The notes beneath the pieces are model-generated. The model made no database searches. It saw only the letters and a program-made list of their open reading frames with translations, and was not told the origin of the DNA. DNA of 58,537 nucleotides from an uncultured Erysipelotrichaceae bacterium. Its GTDB lineage: Bacteria > Bacillota_I > Bacilli_A > RF39 > UBA660. Every line of letters starts with the position of its first letter. The first letter of the stretch is position 1. A program made the position numbers and the translations under genes. The stretch covers positions 1 to 58,537 of the forward strand of contig CADACC010000009.1 of NCBI GenBank assembly GCA_902786275.1, given 5' to 3'. This document shows positions 35,854 to 44,227 of this stretch, one piece after another.

Positions 35854-37111
35854 ATTTTAACTTGTTAATTATGTTATTTATCTTATCAACAGAATATGTT
35901 GAACTACACTTGTTAGTTTCAACATCATTTTTATAATCCGCATGGTTAAAATCATCATCAGATTTTAAGAAGTATTCGGTTGAATCCGTTCCATTTATTT
36001 TATTTATTATATCAAGAGATATATCTGAATTATACCACTTATTATCAATTTTAATTTGATTGTAAGTATGAGGAACTTTATTATTTAAATTTGCTGATGA
36101 AATCATTAATGAATCAACGCCTACATAATTAAGTAAAATATTTAAATATGAGGAAATAGCATAGTGTGAACCTTTTTTATTATTAAGAAGATATGATATT
36201 TGTTTTTTCTCAGCAATTTTATCTTTATTTTTAGTTGAAAGTTCTGCTTCTTCTTTTGCAGCGGCTTCATCTAACGAATAATTTTCAATAATATATGAAT
36301 ACATGTAAACTGCTTTTTCAAGATCAGATGGATTACTAAATTTTGAGTATAAATCTTTCTTTACCTTTTTTACTTCGTTAATTATATTAACAGCAGTTTG
36401 TAAATCATAATAACTATCATAATCATCGCAAAGGTCTTTGTCTATCAAACAAATTTGAATATTTTTATAAGCTTTATCATTAATGTTACCAATATTTTTT
36501 ACGTTATTTTCATCAAAACTATCTATATATAAATATATTGTTAAGTTTTCATTTGTTTCAGATAATTGAATAATTTCGTTTTTTAGTTTTTCAAGATCTT
36601 TATACTTTTTGTTAACATTAATATATAGTTTTTCAAGCGATTTTAAATCTTTTATACTTGAAATGTATTTAGGATTAGTTAAATATAAATTCTTTTCTTT
36701 ATCTATATTATCTTTTGTAAATGCATAGCAATAGCTTTTTTCATCAGCATATTTTCTACATTCTTTATTATTTTCGTTACTATAACAAGTTCTATTAATT
36801 TTATCTACAGCTTTAGAACTTTCTCCACAATTATAGTATAGTGCATTCTTACTTAATACTGATTGTCCATATTTAACTTCTTCTATGAATTCTTTTTTAA
36901 AAGTTTTACAATCATCAAATTTACAAGTTGCGTAACCTTTAGTTCCAGCTTCTTCATTTTTTTTCTTACCAAAAACAACAATTAGACCTATGATTAGGAC
37001 AATTATTATAAATACAATAATTCTTCTTCTACCCTTATTTTTTTCATATGAATCAATTACTTCCCTTGTAGTAAGTTTTTGCATCAATTCTTGCTTCTTA
37101 TTTTCATTCAT
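35852..37111 (-). CDS. Membrane-anchored protein with degenerate transglutaminase-like domain
   Basis: A 419-residue protein. A cytoplasmic N-terminus of about 28 residues precedes one membrane helix (IIVFIIIVLIIGLIVVF, about 31-48). The extracellular part has six cysteines at about 60-135, probably disulfide-linked. The C-terminal third (about 325-385) looks like a transglutaminase/protease core: GSHYAISSYLNILLNYVGV, then HTYNQIKIDNKWYNSDISLD. In active relatives these positions read GxCxGYA, HAWN and D-P-TWD. Here the catalytic Cys position appears to be Gly and only the His is kept, so the domain is probably non-catalytic. It lies directly downstream of spo0A but behind its terminator. A wall- or spore-related role is speculation. 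Confidence 0.65.
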   Translation of the reverse strand: MNENKKQELMQKLTTREVIDSYEKNKGRRRIIVFIIIVLIIGLIVVFGKKKNEEAGTKGYATCKFDDCKTFKKEFIEEVKYGQSVLSKNALYYNCGESSKAVDKINRTCYSNENNKECRKYADEKSYCYAFTKDNIDKEKNLYLTNPKYISSIKDLKSLEKLYINVNKKYKDLEKLKNEIIQLSETNENLTIYLYIDSFDENNVKNIGNINDKAYKNIQICLIDKDLCDDYDSYYDLQTAVNIINEVKKVKKDLYSKFSNPSDLEKAVYMYSYIIENYSLDEAAAKEEAELSTKNKDKIAEKKQISYLLNNKKGSHYAISSYLNILLNYVGVDSLMISSANLNNKVPHTYNQIKIDNKWYNSDISLDIINKINGTDSTEYFLKSDDDFNHADYKNDVETNKCSSTYSVDKINNIINKLK

Positions 37112-37166
37112 ATATCAACCAGTCCTTACTATATATAAAGTATACCATAAAAATATTTATTTATAA

Positions 37167-37212
37167 AAAAGAATGGAAAACTTTTAATATGTATAAATGT
37201 TTTCCATTCTTA
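37167..37212 (-). terminator. Rho-independent terminator overlapping the 3' end of spo0A
   Basis: Minus-strand AAGAATGGAAAAC pairs perfectly with GTTTTCCATTCTT around a 17-base loop and ends in a T-run. The upstream arm lies within the last spo0A codons. Confidence 0.85.
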
Positions 37213-37942
37213 TATGATCTGCAATTGTTGCTATAAACTCAGAATTTGTTGGTTTAGCTTTATCATAATCAACGCTATGGCCAAATATTTCATCCATAAC
37301 ATCATAATCTCCTCTATTCCAACTAATTTCAATTGCATGTCTGATTGCTCTTTCAACTCTTGATGGAGTTGTGTTATATTTTCTTGCTATCTCAGGATAT
37401 ATTTCCTTTGTAATTCCTCCAAATACATCATGAGAATTGTACATAATGTTAATACTATCTCTTATATATAAATAACCTTTTATGTGAGATGGAACTCCTA
37501 AAGTATGTAATACTTTTGTAATCTTCTTTTGAAGTTCAATATCTTGATTATTAATATAAGTATCAGATATCAATACATCCTTTAATCTATATTCAAGGCT
37601 TTCAAGACTAAATGGTTTCATCATATAATATGAAATATTATATTTAGATAAAGATTTTACAATCTTATCATTTCTAAGTGATGAAAGAACAAGTATTTTC
37701 TTAACAATTCCTTTTTCTTTCATTTTTTCAATTATTGATAAACCATCCATATTTGGAAGGACAAGATCTATTATTAAACAATCAAATGAATTCTTATTAT
37801 TTAATATATAGTTTAAAGCTTCCTTTCCATCTGAAATCGTCTTTACTACATTCATTACTGCGTGACCACTAAAATAGTTTTCTAATTGACTACTAGCATC
37901 AAAATCATTATCAACTACTAGTAATCGATACGTGTTTTTCAT
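37184..37942 (-). CDS. spo0A: Sporulation master regulator Spo0A
   Basis: Response regulator that, when phosphorylated, starts sporulation. From the chosen start (252 residues) the receiver domain has acidic DND at 11-13, the phospho-acceptor Asp at 59 (IIDLVLPNMDG) and the Lys of YYMMKP near 109. The effector domain (about 140-252) has the Spo0A-specific GVPSHIKGYLYIRD and the recognition helix region PSRVERAIRHAIEISW. The longest frame starts 13 codons earlier, but the ATG at 37942 is 7 bases behind AAGGAG. Spo0A-type C-terminal domains are restricted to endospore-forming Firmicutes and close kin. Two Spo0A-box-like heptamers lie upstream at 38029 and 38059. Confidence 0.96.
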   Translation of the reverse strand: MKNTYRLLVVDNDFDASSQLENYFSGHAVMNVVKTISDGKEALNYILNNKNSFDCLIIDLVLPNMDGLSIIEKMKEKGIVKKILVLSSLRNDKIVKSLSKYNISYYMMKPFSLESLEYRLKDVLISDTYINNQDIELQKKITKVLHTLGVPSHIKGYLYIRDSINIMYNSHDVFGGITKEIYPEIARKYNTTPSRVERAIRHAIEISWNRGDYDVMDEIFGHSVDYDKAKPTNSEFIATIADHIRMENIYTY

Positions 37943-38007
37943 TTTTTCTCTCCTTACCATTTTTACTGCACGCAAATTCATTATATATAATATTTTGACA
38001 ATTATAA

Positions 38008-38045
38008 AGAAAATAAAATGACACTATCTGTCGATAAGTGTCAAT
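38008..38045 (-). terminator. Rho-independent terminator after tpiA
   Basis: Minus-strand TGACACT pairs with AGTGTCA, extended by ATC/GAT inside, followed by TTTTATTTT. It lies between tpiA and spo0A and so separates the glycolytic unit from the sporulation regulator. Confidence 0.75.
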
Positions 38046-38052
38046 AATTTTA

Positions 38053-38772
38053 TTATTTTGTCGAATTAATAGCTGTTTCGCAAATTTTGATTACTTTTTT
38101 GTAGTCATTTGATGCTCCACCAACCAAAAATCCATCAATTTCATCAATACTAATTAAGTTTTCTATATTTTCATCGCTTACAGACCCACCATATAATATT
38201 GATGCTTTAATTTCTTTTTCATTTAGATAATTTCTAATAAACTTTGCTACTTTAGATATTTCAAAGTTACTAGGTACTATACCTGTTCCAATAGCCCATA
38301 TAGGTTCATACGCTATTGATAATTTTTTAATTACTTTTAAATCTATATTATTAAATAATCCATTTAATTCATTTAATAATACAGTTTCAGTTTCTTTTAG
38401 TTTATAATCTACTAAGTTTTCTCCAATACAGTATACAATTTCTATGTTTTCATTAGATGCTGTTATAAACTTTTTAACAAGTTCATCATCAGTCTCGTGT
38501 TGATTTTGTCTTCTTTCACTGTGACCTAGTATTACAGCTTTTATACCAATAGATTTTGCTTCTTTAGCAGTAGTTTCACCCGTTTGATTTTTTTGATTAC
38601 TTACAGCTATATTTTGAAGTCCCGTAATATAACCATTTTCAATAAACTCTTTTGCATATAACTCTGTTGGAAAAATAGTAAATTTGTTTTGATATATTTT
38701 TAGTTTGGTAACATATGTTTTTATATCATCATACGTCATACCAGACTTTTGGTTAAGCATTATTTTTTTCAT
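38053..38772 (-). CDS. tpiA: Triosephosphate isomerase
   Basis: Interconverts dihydroxyacetone phosphate and glyceraldehyde 3-phosphate. The catalytic His is in ILGHSERR and the catalytic Glu in AYEPIWAIGTG; the phosphate-binding YGGSV and FLVGGAS loops are present. The start of the enzyme is unusual: the common GNWKMN is LNQKSG here, keeping only the Asn and the active-site Lys, and the following helix is short. At about 239 residues it is slightly shorter than usual. ATG 38772 is 7 bases after AAAGGAG; the frame ATG at 38778 is too close. It overlaps the end of pgk by 20 bases. Confidence 0.96.
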   Translation of the reverse strand: MKKIMLNQKSGMTYDDIKTYVTKLKIYQNKFTIFPTELYAKEFIENGYITGLQNIAVSNQKNQTGETTAKEAKSIGIKAVILGHSERRQNQHETDDELVKKFITASNENIEIVYCIGENLVDYKLKETETVLLNELNGLFNNIDLKVIKKLSIAYEPIWAIGTGIVPSNFEISKVAKFIRNYLNEKEIKASILYGGSVSDENIENLISIDEIDGFLVGGASNDYKKVIKICETAINSTK

Positions 38773-39958
38773 AATCATGCTCCTTTAAATATTCAACAGC
38801 TTCTAGTTTTCCATCACCTAGAAATTCAAGTGATGCACCTCCACCAGAAGACAAATATTTAAATTTAAACTCGAAACCAAGTTTTTTAGCAGCTGAAACA
38901 GAATCTCCTCCACCAACATATACATTTGCTCCACTTAATGACATATTATTAAAGCATTGTTGTGTACCATTTGCATATCTTGGGTCTTCATATAACCCAC
39001 AAGTACCATTTACAAAAATAGTTTTGCTTCTATCTATTGCCATTTTATACTTTTGGATTGTTAAATTACCAATATCATAGATAATATCATTATCATTAAC
39101 ATCAGCAATTGATTTATGTTTTAAATAATTTTCATCATATGTACTTGCAACTGTAACATCAAGTGGTAATATTATTTTATTTTTATTATCACGCATCATA
39201 TGTTGTAATTTACCGATTATTTCTGGATTATTGGTTGATATAGATTCACCAACATTAAATCCTAGTGCCTTTAAAAATGAATTTGCAATACCGCCTGTTG
39301 CTAAAAAATAGTCACATTTAGGAAGTAGCGAATCCATAAGTTTAATCTTATCGTCTATTTTTGCTCCACCCATCATTATAGTAAATGGTCTTTCTGGAGA
39401 ACCAGCTATATATGATAAGTTTTCAAGTTCTTCTTGCATTAAGAAACCTAAGCAAGAAGGAATATATGCACCTATTCCAGCAGTAGATGCGTGAGCTCTG
39501 TGAGCACTACCAAATGCATCTAAGCAGAAAATATCACCAAGCGATGCAAAGTATTTTGCAAGCTCTGGATCATTTCCACTTTCTAGTTTATTAGGTACAT
39601 CTTCATATCTTGTATTTTCTAACAAAACAATAGATCCTTTAGGAAGAGCTTTTATATCGGCACTATAATTATCATCTCTAACTACGCCATAGAATAATAC
39701 AGTTCTTTTTAACTCTCTAGTTAGATACTCTGATACCACTCTTAAAGAATTTTTAGCTTTATCTTCTTCAGTTTTTACTCTACCTAAATGGCTTAAAAGT
39801 ACCAGCTTTCCTCCATGATCTAAAATGTAATTAATAGTTTTTAAAGACTTTTGAATCTTTGTATCATCATCGATTTGTCCATCTTTAAGAGGAACATTAA
39901 AGTCACATCTTAATACAACTGTTTTACCATCTAATTCAAAATCTTGAATATTTCTCAT
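38753..39958 (-). CDS. pgk: Phosphoglycerate kinase
   Basis: ATP-forming glycolytic enzyme, 401 residues. Signature VVLRCDFNVPLKDGQI at the start, substrate-binding SHLGR and SAHRAHAST, and the nucleotide-binding PFTIMMGGAKIDDKIKL and YVGGGDSVSAAKK are all present. Follows gapA by 19 bases and overlaps tpiA, giving the order gapA-pgk-tpiA common in Firmicutes. Confidence 0.99.
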   Translation of the reverse strand: MRNIQDFELDGKTVVLRCDFNVPLKDGQIDDDTKIQKSLKTINYILDHGGKLVLLSHLGRVKTEEDKAKNSLRVVSEYLTRELKRTVLFYGVVRDDNYSADIKALPKGSIVLLENTRYEDVPNKLESGNDPELAKYFASLGDIFCLDAFGSAHRAHASTAGIGAYIPSCLGFLMQEELENLSYIAGSPERPFTIMMGGAKIDDKIKLMDSLLPKCDYFLATGGIANSFLKALGFNVGESISTNNPEIIGKLQHMMRDNKNKIILPLDVTVASTYDENYLKHKSIADVNDNDIIYDIGNLTIQKYKMAIDRSKTIFVNGTCGLYEDPRYANGTQQCFNNMSLSGANVYVGGGDSVSAAKKLGFEFKFKYLSSGGGASLEFLGDGKLEAVEYLKEHDYEKNNA

Positions 39959-39977
39959 ATTCCTCTTCTCCTTTTAT

Positions 39978-40982
39978 TTATTTAAACATTACTTTAGCAG
40001 TTCTTAACATTTGAGCAGTATAACCATACTCATTGTCATACCAAGCTAAAATTTTAACTAATTGTTTTTCGTTTACTTCAATAACATTTGTTGATAGTCC
40101 ATCAACTAATGCTCCAAGTTTCTTTCCTAAAATATCAGAAGATACTACAGGATCCATAGTTATATCTATAGTTTCACTTTTATTATTTTCAAATACTTTA
40201 TTAATCTCTTCAATAGATGTATTTTTCTTAAGTTCAAGTGTAACATCAATTAAAGAACCATCACTTACTGGAACTCTAACTGCGTTACCATCTAATTTAT
40301 TTAGTAAATCAGGAATTACTAAACCAATTGCAGATGCTGCACCTGTTGTTGCTGGTACAATATTTGCAGCGCATGCTCTACCACGACGAGATTTAATACC
40401 TTTTTTATGTGCTATATCTAAAGTTGCTTGATCGTTAGTATATGCATGAACAGTTGTCATAAATCCTTTTTCAATACCAAATTCTTTATTTATTAAATCA
40501 AGTACAGGAGCAAGACAGTTAGTTGTACAAGATGCTCCAGAAATGATTGTATCATTACTATTAATTATATTATGGTTAACATTATAAACTACTGTTTTAA
40601 CATCACCTTTAGCAGGTGCTGATATTAAAACCTTTTTTGCACCAGCTTTTAAATGAGCAGATGCTTTTTCTTCACTTGTAAATAAACCAGTACACTCTAA
40701 TACTAAATCAACTCCAAGTTCACCCCAAGGTAAATTTGCAGGATCTTGTTCTGAATATACTTTTACTCTTTTCTTTCCACAAATAACTATTTCATCACCT
40801 TCAAATGTTATTTCATCTTCATGAAATGAACGATGATTTGTGTCATATTTTAGAAGATATGCTAAATCTTCTGCTCCTGTTAAATCGTTTATTGCAACGA
40901 TATCGAAATCTGCATCAACAATCATTTGTCTAAATGCGATTCTTCCTATTCTACCAAATCCGTTTATTGCTACTTTTATCAT
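39978..40982 (-). CDS. gapA: Glyceraldehyde-3-phosphate dehydrogenase, type I
   Basis: NAD-dependent glycolytic dehydrogenase, 334 residues from the chosen start. NGFGRIGR binds the nucleotide, SGASCTTNCLAP holds the catalytic Cys, and WYDNEYGY is near the C-terminus. The longest frame begins six codons earlier, but that stretch is the Shine-Dalgarno itself (GGAGGAG), and ATG 40982 follows at correct spacing. The Shine-Dalgarno also encodes the last Gly-Gly-Glu of the kinase upstream, whose stop is one base from this ATG. Confidence 0.99.
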   Translation of the reverse strand: MIKVAINGFGRIGRIAFRQMIVDADFDIVAINDLTGAEDLAYLLKYDTNHRSFHEDEITFEGDEIVICGKKRVKVYSEQDPANLPWGELGVDLVLECTGLFTSEEKASAHLKAGAKKVLISAPAKGDVKTVVYNVNHNIINSNDTIISGASCTTNCLAPVLDLINKEFGIEKGFMTTVHAYTNDQATLDIAHKKGIKSRRGRACAANIVPATTGAASAIGLVIPDLLNKLDGNAVRVPVSDGSLIDVTLELKKNTSIEEINKVFENNKSETIDITMDPVVSSDILGKKLGALVDGLSTNVIEVNEKQLVKILAWYDNEYGYTAQMLRTAKVMFK

Positions 40983-40983
40983 A

Positions 40984-42627
40984 TTATTCTCCTCCTCCAA
41001 TAAACTCTCTTAAAATTGAATCTTTACTAACATACTCACTAGGTATTGGACTAAATTGTCTTAAAAAACCTAAAAGTCTTCTTGCTTCCTCATAGTATGG
41101 CGAATCAATGCCAACTGATAATAAAAGTGGTGCAGCATACACTTCAAGCACTCCTATTTCATAGTTTAAAGCAGTATTTAAAACCATATCAGCTTGGTGA
41201 ATATATGGGAATATATTCAAAACTTCACCTTTTCTTACTGTCTGCCAGTAATCCATAGTTTCTTCAACTTTTCTACCTCTGGTTCTGTTATCTCTTACCA
41301 TTCTTCGAAGAAGTCTTAAATCTGTTGTCGAAATATAATTATGTCTATCAATATTAATACCAATAAATGGTGAAATATAAATTTTATATTTATATTTGCT
41401 ATCTACTATTGGAATTAAATCATCATTAAGTGAATGCAAACCTTCAACAAGAACTATAGTCTTTTCAGTAAACTTAACTTTTTGACTACTTTCACTTCCT
41501 TTTCCCGTAACAAAGTCATATACAGGAAGTGTTACTTCTTTTCCATCAAGAAGGTTTTGTATATCTTTATTAAGCTTATCAACATTTACTGCATGTAAGC
41601 ATTCAAAATCTGGTTTACCATTTTCATCCTTAGGATTTTTATCTCTATCAACAAAATAATCATCTGTTGACATTACTATTGTGTGATATCCAGCACATTC
41701 TAAATAAGTTTTTAATCTCTTAGTTGTTGTGGTTTTTCCTGAAGATGATGGACCTGCTATCATTACAAATTTTATATTTGGTCTTTTTACTATATTTGTA
41801 ACAATATTTCTAATTTCATCATTAAATTTTATTTCATTAACATTAATAAAATCTTTTATAACTGAATTTGAAATATCATCATTAACATCTGATAAATATC
41901 TTTTACCTAATCTATCAAGCCATTCTTGTGTTGATCTAAAGGACTCAATTATACCTTCATAATTAACAAACTCTGGAACTCTTCCAGCTGTATTTTTATC
42001 TGGTAATATTAAAACTAATTTATTATCACCTAAATACTTAATATCATATAGATTAACTGCTGATGTTCTACTAGGCATATCAGAATAATAATAGTTTCCC
42101 AATTTATTTAGAACATAGTATGTTACAGCTTTATTAGCAAAGTTTTGGATATTTTTTGCTTTTTCTATATAGCCATATTCAGTGCAATATTTAATTGCAT
42201 CTTTTTTAGCTAAAGTAAATTTTTTAATTTTTTGATTATTACTTACAATAGTAGCCATCTTACTTTTTATTTTTCTAAAGTCATCATCAGTTAAAGTATA
42301 ATCTCCTTTAACTTCAGCATAAACTCCTTTTGGATGACTATGTAAAAAATTAACTTCTAAATTTGGAAATAACTCTTTTAAAGAAACTTCAAAGATAAAC
42401 ATTAATCCTGATTTATATATCTTATATCCTGTCGGGTCCAAAAAATCTATGAAATGAATTTCTGCATCACTTTCAGCTTGATCTGCTAGTGAGAAAATTA
42501 CATTATTTATTTTTACACCGACATATGGATACTTTCCAGGATAGTCTTTAGCAATTTCTTCAAAGGTTGTACCTTTTGGATATGATTTAACTGTACCATC
42601 ACTGAATGTTATCTTAATTTCATTCAT
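40984..42627 (-). CDS. Nucleoside (uridine-type) kinase with N-terminal TGS domain
   Basis: A 547-residue protein. Residues 1-65 form a TGS domain (GTVKSYPKGTTFEEIA), then a region resembling the second additional domain of threonyl-tRNA synthetase (about 66-200). The C-terminal half is a uridine-kinase-like P-loop domain with Walker A GPSSSGKTT at 292-300 and the STDDYFVDRD motif. This architecture is common in Firmicutes and annotated as nucleoside or uridine kinase; the substrate is not proved. It heads a unit with gapA, pgk and tpiA, one base before gapA, which suggests coupling of nucleoside salvage with energy metabolism (inference). Confidence 0.88.
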   Translation of the reverse strand: MNEIKITFSDGTVKSYPKGTTFEEIAKDYPGKYPYVGVKINNVIFSLADQAESDAEIHFIDFLDPTGYKIYKSGLMFIFEVSLKELFPNLEVNFLHSHPKGVYAEVKGDYTLTDDDFRKIKSKMATIVSNNQKIKKFTLAKKDAIKYCTEYGYIEKAKNIQNFANKAVTYYVLNKLGNYYYSDMPSRTSAVNLYDIKYLGDNKLVLILPDKNTAGRVPEFVNYEGIIESFRSTQEWLDRLGKRYLSDVNDDISNSVIKDFINVNEIKFNDEIRNIVTNIVKRPNIKFVMIAGPSSSGKTTTTKRLKTYLECAGYHTIVMSTDDYFVDRDKNPKDENGKPDFECLHAVNVDKLNKDIQNLLDGKEVTLPVYDFVTGKGSESSQKVKFTEKTIVLVEGLHSLNDDLIPIVDSKYKYKIYISPFIGINIDRHNYISTTDLRLLRRMVRDNRTRGRKVEETMDYWQTVRKGEVLNIFPYIHQADMVLNTALNYEIGVLEVYAAPLLLSVGIDSPYYEEARRLLGFLRQFSPIPSEYVSKDSILREFIGGGE

Positions 42628-42734
42628 ATCAACTACCCCTATTCTTATTCATTGTATCATAAAAAGAAGATTTTTGTTATATTCTTTTTTACATATTTAC
42701 TTATTTACTTTATATAATATTAAAGGTGATAAAA

Positions 42735-43298
42735 TTGATTCCATCTATAATTGAGCATGGTAACCATAAAGATTATATCTATGATATATATTCTCATCTT
42801 CTTCAAAACAGAATTATTTTTTTAAGTGGTGAAATTAATAACATTACATCTAATATTATAATTTCAGAACTTTTATATTTAGATAGTATTTCAAATGATG
42901 AAATATGTTTATATATTAATTCTCCTGGAGGAGAAGTTAATTCAGGTCTTGCAATAATTGATACAATTAATTATATAAAAAGTGATGTAAGAACAGTATG
43001 TGTTGGTTTAGCTGCAAGTATGTCAGCAATTATTCTTGCATCCGGAAAAAAAGGAAAAAGATGCGCTTTACCAAATTCGGAGGTTATGATCCATCAACCA
43101 ATTGGTGGGGTTGAAGGACAAGCAACAGAAATAAAAATTGTTGCTGAACATATTATTAAAACTAAAGAAAGAATTAATAGATTATTATCAAGACTTACAA
43201 ATAAAAAATATGAGGATATAGTTAATGATACTGAAAGAGACTACTATTTAAGTAGTCAAGATGCAAAAAAGTACGGCTTAATCGATATGATTATTTAG
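42735..43298 (+). CDS. clpP: ATP-dependent Clp protease proteolytic subunit
   Basis: Serine protease that works with ClpX/ClpC-type unfoldases. The triad is recognisable: Ser in LAASMSA (about residue 95), His in MIHQP (about 120) and Asp in the DTERD motif (about 165). The handle-region GGVEGQATEI is typical. The longest frame starts at GTG 42726, but that GTG is part of the ribosome-binding site AAAGGTG. The TTG at 42735, six bases later, gives M-IPSIIE, matching the mature ClpP start. The only plus-strand gene between 12 and 49 kb. It overlaps whiA tail to tail by 8 bases. Confidence 0.92.
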   Translation: MIPSIIEHGNHKDYIYDIYSHLLQNRIIFLSGEINNITSNIIISELLYLDSISNDEICLYINSPGGEVNSGLAIIDTINYIKSDVRTVCVGLAASMSAIILASGKKGKRCALPNSEVMIHQPIGGVEGQATEIKIVAEHIIKTKERINRLLSRLTNKKYEDIVNDTERDYYLSSQDAKKYGLIDMII

Positions 43299-43312
43299 CC
43301 GTACTTTTATTT
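43266..43312. terminator. Bidirectional terminator shared by clpP and whiA
   Basis: AAAAGTACGGCT (43267-43278) pairs with AGCCGTACTTTT (43297-43308). T-runs exist on both strands. The hairpin is encoded within the final codons of both convergent genes. Confidence 0.85.
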
Positions 43313-44226
43313 TTATGTCTTTCCATTAACTCTCTCATTTTAATAAAATGGTGATTAATTCCTGATTTTGATATGTGATAACTAGTCTCCATTGATATAA
43401 CTTCAGATAATTCTTGATATGATAACTCTGGATACTTTTCGCGATAATTAATAATAATCTGAGTTTTTTCATCAAGTAGTGTTATTAAATCATTTTCTTT
43501 TAAGTACTTTATATCTTCAATTTGTTTTAAACCTGTATTAATAGTTTTATCTAAATTTGCTTGCTCACAGTTATTTAATCTATTAACCATATTAATATGG
43601 TCCTTTTTTGTTCTTATATCTTCAAAGTAAAAAAATGATTGATTTGCCTCAAATATTTTTAACATATCGCTTATTTCTTCAGAAGCTTTAACATACACCA
43701 TGTATTTAGTACTTCTCTTAATAACTTTTGAGTTTATGTTAAATTCATGAAGAATATTTGAAATAAAATCGGAAGTCTTTTTAGTATTAAAAACAAATTC
43801 CATATGGTAACCACTTGTGTTTGGATCACTAACAGAACCTGTTGCTAAAAATGTACCTTTTATGTATGATTTTTTTTCAGAGTCTTTTTTTAAATCTATA
43901 TCTTCATTTATAAGTTTTCCATTTTTTATTTTTATATTACAATCATCAATTATTCGATTTATACCATTTCTTATTGATAGTATATATATCTGTTTGGTTC
44001 TAAATCTTTTTTGAATACGGATTGTAATTTGAGGTTTTATAACATAAACTTTATTTATCAAATTATACATTATTCTAGCAATTTTAGGATTTTCAAATGT
44101 AAGAGTTAAACTATCATTTGAAAATCTACTAGCATATTTAATAAATGATGTTAAAAAATAATGTTCATCATTTTTAGGTAGATTTTCATCAACAATTTCT
44201 TCTTTAATTTTTGCAGTATATGACAT
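43291..44226 (-). CDS. whiA: Sporulation/division regulator-family protein WhiA
   Basis: DNA-binding protein with an N-terminal LAGLIDADG-homing-endonuclease-like domain (lacking nuclease residues) and a C-terminal helix-turn-helix. The HTH is visible at SYQELSEVISMETSYHISKSGINHH near residues 265-295. In Bacillus WhiA affects division and chromosome segregation and is conserved in walled and wall-less Firmicutes. About 311 residues. ATG 44226 is behind GGTGAG; it starts one base after the yvcK stop. Confidence 0.95.
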   Translation of the reverse strand: MSYTAKIKEEIVDENLPKNDEHYFLTSFIKYASRFSNDSLTLTFENPKIARIMYNLINKVYVIKPQITIRIQKRFRTKQIYILSIRNGINRIIDDCNIKIKNGKLINEDIDLKKDSEKKSYIKGTFLATGSVSDPNTSGYHMEFVFNTKKTSDFISNILHEFNINSKVIKRSTKYMVYVKASEEISDMLKIFEANQSFFYFEDIRTKKDHINMVNRLNNCEQANLDKTINTGLKQIEDIKYLKENDLITLLDEKTQIIINYREKYPELSYQELSEVISMETSYHISKSGINHHFIKMRELMERHKNKSTAK

Positions 44227-44227
44227 T

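Noticed and set aside
38005-38045. TTGACA at 38039-38044 (minus) as spo0A promoter
   Set aside because: No -10 hexamer lies at 16-18 bases, and the box is part of the tpiA terminator stem.
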